In this document: piece by piece, positions 33,979 through 43,418 of the stretch
Position numbering within the stretch: position 1 is the first letter of the stretch
Layout: every line of letters starts with the position of its first letter
NCBI RefSeq assembly: GCF_947497025.1
Contig: NZ_CANMFC010000005.1
Coordinates: 1 to 64,000 of the forward strand
DNA: 64,000 nt
DNA from: an uncultured Kushneria sp.
Lineage (GTDB): Bacteria > Pseudomonadota > Gammaproteobacteria > Pseudomonadales > Halomonadaceae
Direction of reading: 5' to 3'
Program-made: the position numbers and the translations under genes
Notes under the pieces: model-generated
Told to the model about the DNA's origin: nothing
The model's input: the letters and a program-made list of their open reading frames with translations, nothing else
The model's database searches: none

Positions 33979-35067
33979 TCATGACCCTGATCTGTATGGC
34001 GCGTTCACACCCATGAGATGCCCGTCGGGCGCCGGCACACCCGTGCGAATCATGTCGGAGAAGCCGGAAAATGCATGCCCCCCGTTATCGGCCGCCCTGG
34101 CCCGTGAGTTGATATGGCCGCGCGTCTTTAATTCGGAAAGTGGTCGGGAGGTATCAAGAGCTTTTAGATCATATAGATAGCCGGGCAGATAGCCCGACAG
34201 CAGCAGGCGGTAGTCGGTGGGCAGCCCCGGAATGATCCTTTTGACCATGTCAAACACCAGCGTGGTGCAGTTGCTGGTCAACGTGTTGTAAAAGGCGGGC
34301 GTGTCGCGCAGGTCATCGGCCTTGTCGAGATAGGCCAGAAACAGGGCGCGAGCGGCGTCCTCTGGCAGGGCCACGCGATAGAGATAGACGTCTTCGTCAC
34401 GGACGTTGGAGCGGGTGCGGATAATGTCGTGTTCATCGGCGGCGATCAGGGCCATCTCGAACTGTTTGAAAAAGCCGCCGATGGCAGAAAAGGCCTCGCC
34501 GCGTTGACGGCGAATCTCGACCGAAAACACCAGCTGCCGCCCGTCATCAAAGCCGAAGCTGACCAGCGTGTGGGCAATCGCCGGCCCCATCCAGTAGGAG
34601 ACAATCAGATCCGTGGAGGTCAGTTCGGACAGGCGGTAGGTGCGTGTCTCCCAGCGCTCGGTGTAGCGCTCCGGCGTCTGCCAGTCAAAATTGCGCACGT
34701 TGTCGATCGTGACCTGATCCCCGTCGATGACAGCATGCGGCAGGCGCGCCACGTCATCGGCCCAGTCACGATCGCCCCGGGGCGTAATGCTCTGCCACCA
34801 GGTCAGCAGGGCCGTCAGTGCCAGAAGCCATGCCACCAGAACGATTCGGCGTCGCGCGATGAGCACGTGCAGTGTCACCAGTACCGCACCGAGTCCGAGA
34901 AGGCCCCAGCCCACCATGACCGTCACGACCACGGCAGCAGGGCCGGGCAGCTGATACCACAGCGCCAGCGCGCCCCACAGGGTGGCCGACACGATCAGCA
35001 GCGCGGCGACGAGACGCCATGTCCAGCGCAGGACAGGGCGCCACCAGCGCTTTAACAGGGAGGGCAT
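33979..35067 (-). CDS. DUF4105 (Lnb N-terminal-like) membrane protein
   Basis: A 362-residue protein with three N-terminal membrane segments (about 15-35, 45-65, 72-92) and a large soluble domain with the DUF4105 pattern (VSYWMGPAIAHTLVSFGFDD, YNTLTSNCTTLVFDM). The Cys in SNCTTLV and upstream His resemble a papain-like (Lnb/NlpC-type) catalytic dyad. In lactic bacteria Lnb transfers acyl groups on lipoproteins; activity here is not established. Confidence 0.85.
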   Translation of the reverse strand: MPSLLKRWWRPVLRWTWRLVAALLIVSATLWGALALWYQLPGPAAVVVTVMVGWGLLGLGAVLVTLHVLIARRRIVLVAWLLALTALLTWWQSITPRGDRDWADDVARLPHAVIDGDQVTIDNVRNFDWQTPERYTERWETRTYRLSELTSTDLIVSYWMGPAIAHTLVSFGFDDGRQLVFSVEIRRQRGEAFSAIGGFFKQFEMALIAADEHDIIRTRSNVRDEDVYLYRVALPEDAARALFLAYLDKADDLRDTPAFYNTLTSNCTTLVFDMVKRIIPGLPTDYRLLLSGYLPGYLYDLKALDTSRPLSELKTRGHINSRARAADNGGHAFSGFSDMIRTGVPAPDGHLMGVNAPYRSGS

Positions 35068-35194
35068 GGACAGGCTCCGATCATGGTATTCAGAAAAATT
35101 TTTGCGCCGGGCAGGAGGTCGGATCCGCCGTCATGCGCCAGGCTTGAGGCAAAGATACCGCATTGCCTGAATCAGAGCCTGCCAGGAGAGCGCC

Positions 35195-35665
35195 ATGGCC
35201 GTACAGCCCCCCGTTACACCGGATATTCGCCGCACCATGATTGCCGCCGTATTGCTCGGCATCGGCTTCATGGCCGCCATCGACGAGATCATCTTTCACC
35301 AGATACTGGCCTGGCACCACTTCATCGATACCGGCTCCTCGGCGCTGGCGCTGGCCTCCGATGGCATCCTGCACACCATGGAGCTGGTGCTCTTTATCGT
35401 GGGCGCCTTCATGATGATTGAACTGCACGGGCGTGCCGCCCAGGCCCCCGGCTACCGTGGGCCCGGGTTTCTGCTGGGCATGGGCGGCTTCCAGACCTTT
35501 GACGGGATTGTGGATCACAAGATTTTAGGGCTCCACCAGGTGCGCTATGTCGAGCATGTCTGGCTCTACGATATTGCCTGGATCGGCGCGGGGCTTGTGG
35601 TGCTGGCCATTGGCTGGAAGCTTTTACAGCGTGCCCGGCGGGGGCAGGCCACCAGTCAGCACTGA
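35195..35665 (+). CDS. DUF2243 membrane protein
   Basis: A 156-residue protein with four hydrophobic segments and a DUF2243 pattern (GFMAAIDEIIFHQILAWHH, GGFQTFDGIVDHKILGLHQV). The many conserved His/Asp residues suggest metal binding. CtaG follows 16 bases later, a pairing often seen with cytochrome oxidase genes, suggesting a role in oxidase assembly (inference). Confidence 0.87.
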   Translation: MAVQPPVTPDIRRTMIAAVLLGIGFMAAIDEIIFHQILAWHHFIDTGSSALALASDGILHTMELVLFIVGAFMMIELHGRAAQAPGYRGPGFLLGMGGFQTFDGIVDHKILGLHQVRYVEHVWLYDIAWIGAGLVVLAIGWKLLQRARRGQATSQH

Positions 35666-35681
35666 TTAGACAGGCACCGCC

Positions 35682-36503
35682 GTGACCGCCCACTCGACCC
35701 TGCACGCGCCCATGGCCATGGGCGTGACTTCTGCCGCTGCATGGCTGCTGATCGCTTGTCTCTGGCTTGTCTATATCGCGGGCGTGTGGCGAACGCGGCG
35801 ACAAAAGCCCTGGCCTCGCTGGCGCATGCTGCTGTTCACGCTAGGCTGCGCCACGCTTGTCGCCGCTTTCATGCCCTCGCTGATGCACGCCGCGCACCAG
35901 GACGTGCGCTGGCACATGGTGCAGCATCTATTGCTGGGCATGTTCGCCCCGCTCGGCCTGGTGTTTGCCGCCCCCATGACGCTTTTATTGCGCAATCTGC
36001 CGCCCGGTGGCGCTCGGCGGCTGGTGCGTTTTCTGGGCACCTGGCCAGTGCGTGTGCTGACCCACCCTGTCACGGCCCTGATCTTCGATATCGGCGGCAT
36101 GTATCTGCTCTACATGACGCCGCTATATGCACAAAGCCTGACCACGCCCTGGCTTGCCAACGTTTTGCATCTGCATTTCGTGCTCTCGGGCACCCTCTTT
36201 ACCTGGGCGATCGCCGGCCCCGACCCGGCGCCGCATCGCCCGGGCTGGCGTATGCGCATGGGGGTGTTAATTGTTGCCATGGCGGCGCACGCCACGCTTG
36301 GAAAACTTTTATATGCGTTCGGTTTTCCGCGCGGTACCGGCGCTGGCCTTGAGGAACTGCAGCAAGCGGCGATGTGGATGTACTACTGGGGCGATCTGGC
36401 CGAGGCGGCGCTGGTGGTCGCATTGATGCTGGCCTGGCTGCGCCGCCGTCAACGCATGGCACGCCATCTCAACGCTGCCTCACTTGATACGCATACGGGA
36501 TGA
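35682..36503 (+). CDS. CtaG-like cytochrome c oxidase assembly factor (caa3 type)
   Basis: A 273-residue integral membrane protein with about seven helices, matching the caa3-type CtaG family (not the Cox11 type): MPSLMHAAHQDVRWHMVQHL, LHLHFVLSGTLFTWAI, MWMYYWGDLAEAALV. Conserved His residues likely handle copper for the oxidase. It is coupled to the DUF2243 gene by close spacing. No oxidase subunit genes lie in the window. Confidence 0.88.
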   Translation: MTAHSTLHAPMAMGVTSAAAWLLIACLWLVYIAGVWRTRRQKPWPRWRMLLFTLGCATLVAAFMPSLMHAAHQDVRWHMVQHLLLGMFAPLGLVFAAPMTLLLRNLPPGGARRLVRFLGTWPVRVLTHPVTALIFDIGGMYLLYMTPLYAQSLTTPWLANVLHLHFVLSGTLFTWAIAGPDPAPHRPGWRMRMGVLIVAMAAHATLGKLLYAFGFPRGTGAGLEELQQAAMWMYYWGDLAEAALVVALMLAWLRRRQRMARHLNAASLDTHTG

Positions 36504-36634
36504 GCGGCGCGGTTGCGACTCGATGATTGAGGCAAAATGGCGTAGACTGCGCCACAAATTCCTTACCCCTCCATGAGCCGTGCGCCAGCCTGACACTGCG
36601 CGCATGGTCGTGACGATACCGTGCGGGCCCCGTC

Positions 36635-37303
36635 TTGCAACTCGAAACCCGAAAGCTTGGCTGCGAGCGCGATGAGCGCTGGCTTTTCAGCGATCTTGAC
36701 TGGCAGATCGGTGCGGGCGAGTTATGGCGGATCGAGGGCCCCAACGGGTCGGGCAAGACCACGCTGTTGCGCATTCTTTCCGGGCAAATGGCCGATTACA
36801 CCGGCACCCTTTTATGGCAGGGCGAACCGCTTTCCCGCTGTCGCGAAACCTTTATGGCCTCGATGCTCTATATCGGACACCGCCCCGGTATCAAAAGGGC
36901 GCTTACGGCGCTTGAAAACCTCGACTGGTATCAGGCCATGAGTGCGGTGAAGGAGGGCGGCGCCCGGGCACGTCGCGACGCCTGCTTTCAGGCGCTCGAG
37001 GCGGTGGGGCTGGCAGGCTTTGAAGAGACGCCGGTGGAGAGCCTCTCCGCCGGTCAGCAGCGTCGTGTGGCGCTGGCAAGGCTGGCGCTGGGCCATCAGT
37101 GGCTGTGGATTCTCGATGAGCCCTTTACCGCGATCGACCACGACGGCGTGCGCCAGCTGGAAGCCTGGATGACGGCACACTGCCGGGCCGGTGGCAGCGT
37201 GGTGGTGACCTCGCATCATGACAGCGGGGAACTTTCGCCCGCGTCAGGGGTTCTCAGAAATCTTCGCTTCGATGGCCTGGGAGGCGTGCACGTTGACCGC
37301 TGA
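36635..37303 (+). CDS. ccmA: CcmA haem exporter ATPase
   Basis: A 222-residue ABC ATPase of cytochrome c maturation. Walker A GPNGSGKTT (35-43), ABC signature LSAGQQRR, Walker B LWILDEPF and a downstream His are visible. With CcmB it uses ATP to release haem-loaded CcmE from CcmC. The start appears to be TTG at 36635 with no clear Shine-Dalgarno. It overlaps ccmB and opens the nine-gene ccmABCDEFGHI operon. Confidence 0.93.
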   Translation: MQLETRKLGCERDERWLFSDLDWQIGAGELWRIEGPNGSGKTTLLRILSGQMADYTGTLLWQGEPLSRCRETFMASMLYIGHRPGIKRALTALENLDWYQAMSAVKEGGARARRDACFQALEAVGLAGFEETPVESLSAGQQRRVALARLALGHQWLWILDEPFTAIDHDGVRQLEAWMTAHCRAGGSVVVTSHHDSGELSPASGVLRNLRFDGLGGVHVDR

Positions 37304-38015
37304 GCGCACCGCGACCGATCGTATCGCCGGGCCTCTGCCCGGGCTCTGGCAGGGGTTTTCGGCCACACTGTCGCGCGACTGCCGACTGCGCTTTCGCCGG
37401 CGCAGCGAGCTGGCCAATCCGCTGATCTTTTTTGCGCTGATCGTCACCCTCTTTCCGCTGGGGCTGGCACCTGACAGCACGCTGCTCTCCAGCATCGCCC
37501 CCGGGCTTTTGTGGGTCGCGGCGCTTTTATCGGTGCTGTTATCCCTCGATGGTCTTTTTCGCGATGACTTTGATGACGGCACGCTCGAGCAGCTTCTGCT
37601 CGCCCCGCAACCGACCGGCATACTGGTGCTGGCCAGGATCGTGGCGCACTGGCTGACCACCGGCCTGCCGCTGGCGCTGATCTCGCCGCTGCTGGCGGTC
37701 ATGCTGTCGCTGCCCGGTCACAGCATGGACGTTCTGATGCTGACGCTGCTTCTGGGCTCGGCCACGCTGAGCCTGATCGGCGCCATTGGGGCGGCGCTGA
37801 CCGTAGGGCTCCGTCGCGGTGGCGTGCTGCTGTCGCTGCTGATCCTGCCGCTGTATACGCCGGTGCTGATCTTTGGCGCCGGCACGGTGCGTCTAGCCAT
37901 TGAAGGGGCGCCGGTTGCGCCGTGGCTTGCGCTGATGGGCGCCATGCTCGCCCTGTCCCTGCTGGCCGCGCCCTGGGCGGCGGCCGCTGCCCTGAAACTC
38001 TCTCTTGATGGCTGA
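37293..38015 (+). CDS. ccmB: CcmB haem exporter permease
   Basis: A 240-residue permease with six helices (RRSELANPLIFFALIVTLFP, DDFDDGTLEQLLLAP). The TTG start at 37293 has GGGAGG 8 bases upstream and gives a length close to the family; a longer frame with ATG at 37272 is the alternative. It overlaps the ccmA end by 11 bases. It partners CcmA in the haem-handling complex. Confidence 0.88.
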   Translation: MTAERTATDRIAGPLPGLWQGFSATLSRDCRLRFRRRSELANPLIFFALIVTLFPLGLAPDSTLLSSIAPGLLWVAALLSVLLSLDGLFRDDFDDGTLEQLLLAPQPTGILVLARIVAHWLTTGLPLALISPLLAVMLSLPGHSMDVLMLTLLLGSATLSLIGAIGAALTVGLRRGGVLLSLLILPLYTPVLIFGAGTVRLAIEGAPVAPWLALMGAMLALSLLAAPWAAAAALKLSLDG

Positions 38016-38056
38016 TCCCGCCCCGGCACCGACTTGAACAACGTTGATCGATAATC

Positions 38057-38806
38057 ATGTGGCCCATTATTCATAAACTCGGCTCTCCCAAATGGTTCTA
38101 CACCATGAGCGGGCGCTGGCTACCGTTTCTCTGGGGGAGCGGTACGATCCTGGTCGTTTTGGGTAGTCTCTGGGGGCTGGCCTTCGCACCGCCCGACTAC
38201 CAGCAGGGCGACAGCTTTCGCATTCTCTATGTGCACGTGCCGGCCGCCATTCTGGCCCAGTCGTGCTTTGCGCTGATGGCGATGTGCAGCCTGATCTTTC
38301 TGGTCTGGCGCATCAAGCTGGCAGACATGGTGGCCGGGGCCGCAGCGCCCTTTGGTGCGGCCATGACCTTTGGCGCGCTGTTTTCCGGCGCGGTCTGGGG
38401 CGTGCCGACCTGGGGCACCTGGTGGGTATGGGATGCGCGGCTGACCTCGATGCTGCTGATGTTGTTTCTCTATCTGGGCATCATGGCCCTGCGCGGGGCG
38501 TTTGCCAGCCGCGATGGCGGCGCCCGGGCGGCCGCCATTCTCACCCTGGTGGGTGTGATCAACCTGCCGATCATCAAGTATTCGGTGGTGTGGTGGAACA
38601 CGCTGCATCAGGGCGCCACCTTCAGTCTGACCGAAAAGCCGGCCATGCCGGCGAGCATGTGGCTGCCGCTTCTGCTCATGGTGATCGGGTTTTATCTGCT
38701 GTTTGCCGCCGTCACGGTGGCCCGCACGCGCAACGAGATCATCAGACGCCAGCCCACCGCCCGCTGGGTGCGTGCGCTGGTGCAGGGAGGGCGCCATGGC
38801 CTTTGA
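38057..38806 (+). CDS. ccmC: CcmC haem-handling protein
   Basis: A 249-residue membrane protein of the HHP family with the tryptophan-rich WGTWWVWDARLTS motif facing the periplasm and flanking His residues that bind haem. CcmC delivers haem to CcmE. The helix count (six) and length are typical. Ends overlapping ccmD. Confidence 0.95.
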   Translation: MWPIIHKLGSPKWFYTMSGRWLPFLWGSGTILVVLGSLWGLAFAPPDYQQGDSFRILYVHVPAAILAQSCFALMAMCSLIFLVWRIKLADMVAGAAAPFGAAMTFGALFSGAVWGVPTWGTWWVWDARLTSMLLMLFLYLGIMALRGAFASRDGGARAAAILTLVGVINLPIIKYSVVWWNTLHQGATFSLTEKPAMPASMWLPLLLMVIGFYLLFAAVTVARTRNEIIRRQPTARWVRALVQGGRHGL

Positions 38807-39011
38807 ATCGCTGGCCGATTTCTGGGCCATGAATGGCTACGCCGTCTATGTCTGGCCGGCCTTTGGGGTGGTGCTGGGCAGCCTGGTGGCGTTTGCTCTC
38901 TACAGCGTGCTGGAACAGCGTCGGCTGCTGCGCCACGTGGCAGCGCTCGAGCGGCGTGAAAGGCAGCGCCCCACGGCTCGCCCCGCGACGGATGATGGAG
39001 AGACGACATGA
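38796..39011 (+). CDS. ccmD: CcmD small haem-exporter subunit
   Basis: A 71-residue protein with one transmembrane helix (VYVWPAFGVVLGSLVAFALY) and a basic cytoplasmic tail, as in CcmD, which stabilises the CcmC-CcmE complex. The start at 38796, with GGGAGGG upstream, overlaps ccmC by 11 bases. ccmE starts 4 bases before its stop codon. Confidence 0.9.
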   Translation: MAFESLADFWAMNGYAVYVWPAFGVVLGSLVAFALYSVLEQRRLLRHVAALERRERQRPTARPATDDGETT

Positions 39012-39496
39012 ATCCGCGTCGTCGACAGCGTTTGATCATCATCGTGGTGTTGGTGGCACTGGCAGGTATTGCCATTGGCCTGACGCTCTATTCGCTGCGG
39101 GCCAACATGAACCTGTTCTACTCCCCGACCCGGATCAGTGCCGGCGAAGCGTCGGTCGGGCGGTCGCTGCGTGCCGGCGGCGTGGTGCGCGATGACAGCG
39201 TTCAGCGTGATCAACAAACGCTGGATGTAACCTTTACCGTGACCGATTTCGAAGAAGACGTGCCGGTGCATTATCGCGGCATCCTGCCGGATCTGTTCCG
39301 GGAAGGGCAGGGCGTGGTCATTGTCGGCACGCTCGACGAGCGCGGCTGGATCGAGGCCAGCGAGGTGCTGGCCAAGCACGATGAAAACTATATGCCGCCG
39401 GAAGTCGACGGGGCGCTCAAGGCCGCCGAGGCCCGTCGGGCCACTCCTTCCGATACCGCCGCGGTGGCGGAGCGCCGCACCTCCGGGACGCCCTGA
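39008..39496 (+). CDS. ccmE: CcmE periplasmic haem chaperone
   Basis: A 162-residue protein with an N-terminal anchor (about 8-30) and a periplasmic OB-fold. The haem-attaching His is H124 in LAKHDENYMP, followed by the haem-stabilising Tyr128. It accepts haem from CcmC and passes it to CcmF. ATGA-type overlap with ccmD. Confidence 0.96.
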   Translation: MNPRRRQRLIIIVVLVALAGIAIGLTLYSLRANMNLFYSPTRISAGEASVGRSLRAGGVVRDDSVQRDQQTLDVTFTVTDFEEDVPVHYRGILPDLFREGQGVVIVGTLDERGWIEASEVLAKHDENYMPPEVDGALKAAEARRATPSDTAAVAERRTSGTP

Positions 39497-39508
39497 AACG
39501 AGAACGTC

Positions 39509-41482
39509 ATGCTGATTCAGATTCTCCCCGAAATCGGGCTCTACGCCATGATGCTGGCGCTCGCCATGGCGCTGGTGCAGGCCGTCGTGCCGCTGGCCGG
39601 CAGCCTGGCCCGTCGTCCGCTGTGGATGAGCTACGCAGCCCCCATGGCCTGGGGGCAGGCGCTGTTTTTGCTGACGGCCTTTGTCTGTCTGGCGCTGGGC
39701 TTTTTGTTCAATGATTTCAGCGTGGCCTATATCGCCAGCAACGCCAACTCGCAGCTGCCCTGGTATTACCGACTCAGTGCGGTCTGGGGCGGGCATGAAG
39801 GGTCGGTGCTGCTGTGGTCGATGATGATGGCCTTCTGGGGGCTGGCGGTCAGCGTCTTTTCGCGCAATCTGCCGCGCGACATGCTGGCCCGCGTGCTCGC
39901 GGTGCTGGGCATGATCAACGCAGGCTTTCTGATCTTTATTCTGGCCACTTCGAGCCCGTTCGAGCGCATTTTGCCGGTGCCGCCGTCGGACGGTGCCGAT
40001 CTCAACCCGCTGTTGCAGGACCCGGGACTGATCGTGCATCCGCCGATGCTCTACATGGGCTATGTCGGCTTTTCGGTCGCCTTTGCCTTTGCCCTTGCCG
40101 CGTTGATGGGCGGGCGCCTGGATGCGGCCTGGACGCGCTGGGCGCGCCCCTGGACCAATCTGGCCTGGGCGTTTTTGAGCGTGGGCATCGCGCTGGGCAG
40201 CTGGTGGGCCTACTACGAGCTGGGCTGGGGCGGCTGGTGGTTCTGGGACCCGGTCGAAAACGCCTCACTGATGCCCTGGCTTGCCGGTACGGCGCTGATG
40301 CATTCACTGGCAGTGACCGAAAAGCGCGGCGGCTTCAAGAGCTGGACGGTGCTGCTGGCGATCGTCACCTTCTCGCTGTCGCTTTTGGGGACCTTTCTGG
40401 TGCGCTCGGGCGTGCTGACCTCGGTCCACGCCTTTGCCAACGATCCCTCCCGCGGCACCTTCATTCTGATTCTGCTGGGGCTGACCGTGGGCGCCTCGCT
40501 GACGCTGTATGCCTTTCGGGCGCCCCGGGTCAAAAGCCCCCTCGGCTTTGGCTGGTGCTCCCGCGATGCGATGCTGTTGTTCAATAACATCCTGCTGCTG
40601 GTGATGATGGTGACCGTGCTGCTGGGCACGCTCTATCCGTTGATTCTCGACAGTCTGGATCTGGGAAAGATTTCGGTCGGCCCGCCTTATTTCAACACCC
40701 TGATCGTGCCGCTGACGGTGGCACTGGGGCTTTTCATGGGCGCAGGTCCGGTGACGCGCTGGAAGCAGATGGCGCCTCGCGAGCTGATCAAACGGCTGTG
40801 GCTGAGTGCGATGGTTGCGTTGATGGTGGCGCTGACGATGCCCTGGCTTTATGACGGTGCCTGGTCGCTGTCGGTCACTCTGGGGCTTCTGGTGGCGGCC
40901 TGGATCGTGGTGCCGCTGGTGCGCGAGCCGCTGGTGCTGATCCGCCGTTTTGGTCTGCGCGGGCCGGGCAAGCTCTCGCGCAGCCACTACGGCATGGTAC
41001 TGGGCCATATCGGCATGGCGATGACGATTGTCGGCGTGACCATGGTGTCGAACTACGATCACGCCGATAACGTGCGCATGCGCCCGGGGCATTCGGTCGA
41101 GGTCGGCGGCTATCGCTTTACCATGACGCAGCTCAACGAGGTCCATGGCCCCAACTATCTTGCTGATCGCGCCACCGTACGAGTGACGCAGGGCGATCGG
41201 CTGATGGCGATGCTGCATCCGGAAAAGCGCTTTTTTGATACCCAGCGTCAGGCCATGACCGAAACCGCGCTGGACCACGGGCTGACCCGCGACCTGTACG
41301 TGGCCATGGGCGAGCCGCTGGATGATGGCGAGTCGTGGGCAATGCGCATTCAGGTCAAACCCTTCGTGCGATGGCTGTGGCTGGGCGCCCTTTTGATGGC
41401 CGCCGGCGGCATTCTGGCGGTCTGTGACAGGCGCTACCGTCACCGCAGCCGAACCCGACAAATGATGGAGGCCCGGCCATGA
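39509..41482 (+). CDS. ccmF: CcmF cytochrome c haem lyase subunit
   Basis: A 657-residue protein with about 15 helices. The HHP tryptophan-rich signature GWGGWWFWDPVENASLMPWL and the WGGHEGSVLLW motif are present. With CcmH and CcmI it attaches haem to the CXXCH of apocytochromes. Length is typical. The start is 12 bases after ccmE; the stop overlaps ccmG. Confidence 0.96.
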   Translation: MLIQILPEIGLYAMMLALAMALVQAVVPLAGSLARRPLWMSYAAPMAWGQALFLLTAFVCLALGFLFNDFSVAYIASNANSQLPWYYRLSAVWGGHEGSVLLWSMMMAFWGLAVSVFSRNLPRDMLARVLAVLGMINAGFLIFILATSSPFERILPVPPSDGADLNPLLQDPGLIVHPPMLYMGYVGFSVAFAFALAALMGGRLDAAWTRWARPWTNLAWAFLSVGIALGSWWAYYELGWGGWWFWDPVENASLMPWLAGTALMHSLAVTEKRGGFKSWTVLLAIVTFSLSLLGTFLVRSGVLTSVHAFANDPSRGTFILILLGLTVGASLTLYAFRAPRVKSPLGFGWCSRDAMLLFNNILLLVMMVTVLLGTLYPLILDSLDLGKISVGPPYFNTLIVPLTVALGLFMGAGPVTRWKQMAPRELIKRLWLSAMVALMVALTMPWLYDGAWSLSVTLGLLVAAWIVVPLVREPLVLIRRFGLRGPGKLSRSHYGMVLGHIGMAMTIVGVTMVSNYDHADNVRMRPGHSVEVGGYRFTMTQLNEVHGPNYLADRATVRVTQGDRLMAMLHPEKRFFDTQRQAMTETALDHGLTRDLYVAMGEPLDDGESWAMRIQVKPFVRWLWLGALLMAAGGILAVCDRRYRHRSRTRQMMEARP

Positions 41483-42006
41483 AAAAACGCTACTGGCTGT
41501 TCGTGCCGCTGTTGATTTTTGTGGTGCTGGCGGTGCTGCTCTGGCAGGGCCTCGGGCGCGACCCGTCTCATCGCGAGTCGGCGCTGCTGGAAAAGCCCTT
41601 TCCGGCCTTTTCGCTGACCACACTGGAAGACGGTGAGCGCACCGTGGACGCCTCGTGGCTGAAAGGGCAGGTCACGCTGGTCAACGTCTGGGGTGAATGG
41701 TGCCCGACCTGCAAGCGCGAGATGCCGCAGCTGCTGGCGCTAAAGGACCGCGGCGTGCATCTGATCGGCGTGGATTACAAGGACACCCGCGACAGGGGGC
41801 GCGCCTTTTTAAACGAGTTCGGCAACCCCTTTGCGCTCAACGTCTTTGACCCGGAAGGCTCGCTCGGTTTTGACCTCGGCGTTTATGGCGCGCCCGAGTC
41901 CTTTATCGTCGACGCTCAGGGCAACATTCGCTATCACCACACGGGCTATATCACCCCCGAGGACGTCGATGGCGTGATCCTGCCGGAGCTTCAGCGATGG
42001 CAGTGA
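41479..42006 (+). CDS. ccmG: CcmG/DsbE thiol:disulfide oxidoreductase
   Basis: A 175-residue periplasmic thioredoxin anchored by an N-terminal helix (about 5-23). The active site is WCPTCKREMP (Cys75, Cys78), and cis-Pro occurs in YGAPESFIVD. It keeps the apocytochrome cysteines reduced. Overlaps ccmF by 4 bases and ccmH by 10 bases. Confidence 0.96.
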   Translation: MKKRYWLFVPLLIFVVLAVLLWQGLGRDPSHRESALLEKPFPAFSLTTLEDGERTVDASWLKGQVTLVNVWGEWCPTCKREMPQLLALKDRGVHLIGVDYKDTRDRGRAFLNEFGNPFALNVFDPEGSLGFDLGVYGAPESFIVDAQGNIRYHHTGYITPEDVDGVILPELQRWQ

Positions 42007-42500
42007 TCCCGAAGGCACTGATGGCGTTGCTGGCAGCGGCCATGCTGGTGCTGCTGGCAGGCACGGCAGGCGCCGATGATCTGCATCACTTTGATGATCC
42101 GGCCCTGCAGGCGCGTTATGACGATCTGACCGCCTCGCTGCGCTGCCCCAAGTGTCAGAACCAGGCAATCGGGGATTCCGGCTCCCCCATTGCCGGCGAT
42201 ATGCGCGCCTACGTGGCGCGTGCGCTCAGACGCGGCGACAGTGATGAGGCCATTCGTCAGGCCATGGTCGATCGCTTCGGCGATTACGTGCTGTATCGCC
42301 CGCGTTTTGAGTGGCGCACCCTCGCCCTTTGGGCCGGCCCTGGCGTAGTCGTGCTGCTGGGCATGGCGGGTATTGGCGCGCTGATCCGGTCGCGCCGCGG
42401 CGAGCGCGTTGAAGCGCTCGATGATGAAGAGCGACAGCGGCTCGACACGCTGCTGTCGCGCCATCAGGCGTCTGACGATCAGACCAGGAGTCATCAATGA
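41997..42500 (+). CDS. ccmH: CcmH apocytochrome-binding thiol protein
   Basis: A 167-residue protein with a signal sequence, the redox motif LRCPKCQNQAI (Cys50, Cys53), and a membrane helix near residue 110 (LWAGPGVVVLLGMAGIGALI). This is the short (CcmH/CycL) form, with CcmI encoded separately. It reduces apocytochrome c for haem attachment. Confidence 0.95.
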   Translation: MAVIPKALMALLAAAMLVLLAGTAGADDLHHFDDPALQARYDDLTASLRCPKCQNQAIGDSGSPIAGDMRAYVARALRRGDSDEAIRQAMVDRFGDYVLYRPRFEWRTLALWAGPGVVVLLGMAGIGALIRSRRGERVEALDDEERQRLDTLLSRHQASDDQTRSHQ

Positions 42501-43417
42501 CGACGTTATGGGTGGGCCTGGCCCTGCTGTTGAGTGTGGCCATCATGTTTTTGCTGCTGCCGCTGTGGCGCAGTCGGGGCCTGCGTGCGGCGCAATCGAC
42601 ACTGGAGGCGCGCGGTGATGATGCCCGTGACAACGTCAGCGTCTTTCGTGATCGGCTGGCAGGTCTTGATGAGGAGCTTGCTCGCGGGGAGATCGATCAG
42701 GCGCGTTATGACACGCGGCGGCTGGAGCTTGAGCGCGATCTGCTCGCCGATACCGAAGGGCAGGCGCCGCAGGTGCTAAAATCGGCCTACAGTGGGTGGT
42801 GGCTGACCGCCGTCGTGGTGGTGGCCGTCGGTTTTGGCTCGCTGTATGCCTATCACCGCGAGGGCAGCGCAGATGATCTCGAGCTGTATCAGGCCCGTCA
42901 GCAGGTTGAACAAAACGGCGGTGAGCCGCAGCAGTTCATCGCACGCTTTGAGCAGGAGGCCCGTCGCCAGCCGGATAACCCCAATGTCTGGGCGTCACTT
43001 TATCCGCTGTATCGCGACAGCCAGCAGTACAACCGGGCCGATCACGCTCTGGTGCGTCTGATTGAGCTCAAGGGCCGGACGCCGGCACTGGTCTCGGAGC
43101 TGGCCCAGATTCGCTTTGTCGAAAATGATCGACAGATGAACGATGAGATTCAGGCGCTGGCCGACGAGGTGCTGGCCGATGATCCCCGTCAGCCCACGGT
43201 GCACGGGCTGCTGGGCTTTGCCGATTTCAGTGACGGGAACTATCAGGGGGCCATCGATCACTGGCGTATCGCGATTGCCGGCAGCGACAGTGATGATAGC
43301 CAGCAGGCGCTGCGACAGGCGATGGCGGCGGCCAGGGCGCGCATGGGGCCTACGGCTGAAGGCGCACCGGTCGAGCAGGACAGCGAGGCGCGCAACGAGC
43401 AGGACAGCCGTCCTTGA
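42497..43417 (+). CDS. ccmI: CcmI apocytochrome chaperone
   Basis: A 306-residue protein with two N-terminal membrane helices (about 3-23 and 94-112) and a periplasmic TPR-like helical domain (NPNVWASLYPLYRDSQQYNR). It chaperones apocytochrome c to the lyase complex. Last gene of the ccm operon; ATGA overlap with ccmH. Its stop is one base from the end of the convergent glycosyltransferase gene. Confidence 0.93.
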   Translation: MTTLWVGLALLLSVAIMFLLLPLWRSRGLRAAQSTLEARGDDARDNVSVFRDRLAGLDEELARGEIDQARYDTRRLELERDLLADTEGQAPQVLKSAYSGWWLTAVVVVAVGFGSLYAYHREGSADDLELYQARQQVEQNGGEPQQFIARFEQEARRQPDNPNVWASLYPLYRDSQQYNRADHALVRLIELKGRTPALVSELAQIRFVENDRQMNDEIQALADEVLADDPRQPTVHGLLGFADFSDGNYQGAIDHWRIAIAGSDSDDSQQALRQAMAAARARMGPTAEGAPVEQDSEARNEQDSRP

Positions 43418-43418
43418 G

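Noticed and set aside
40304-41623. 439-codon open frame antisense to ccmF
   Set aside because: Composition is Gln/His/Arg-rich with no recognisable fold, and the gene on the other strand is unmistakable CcmF.
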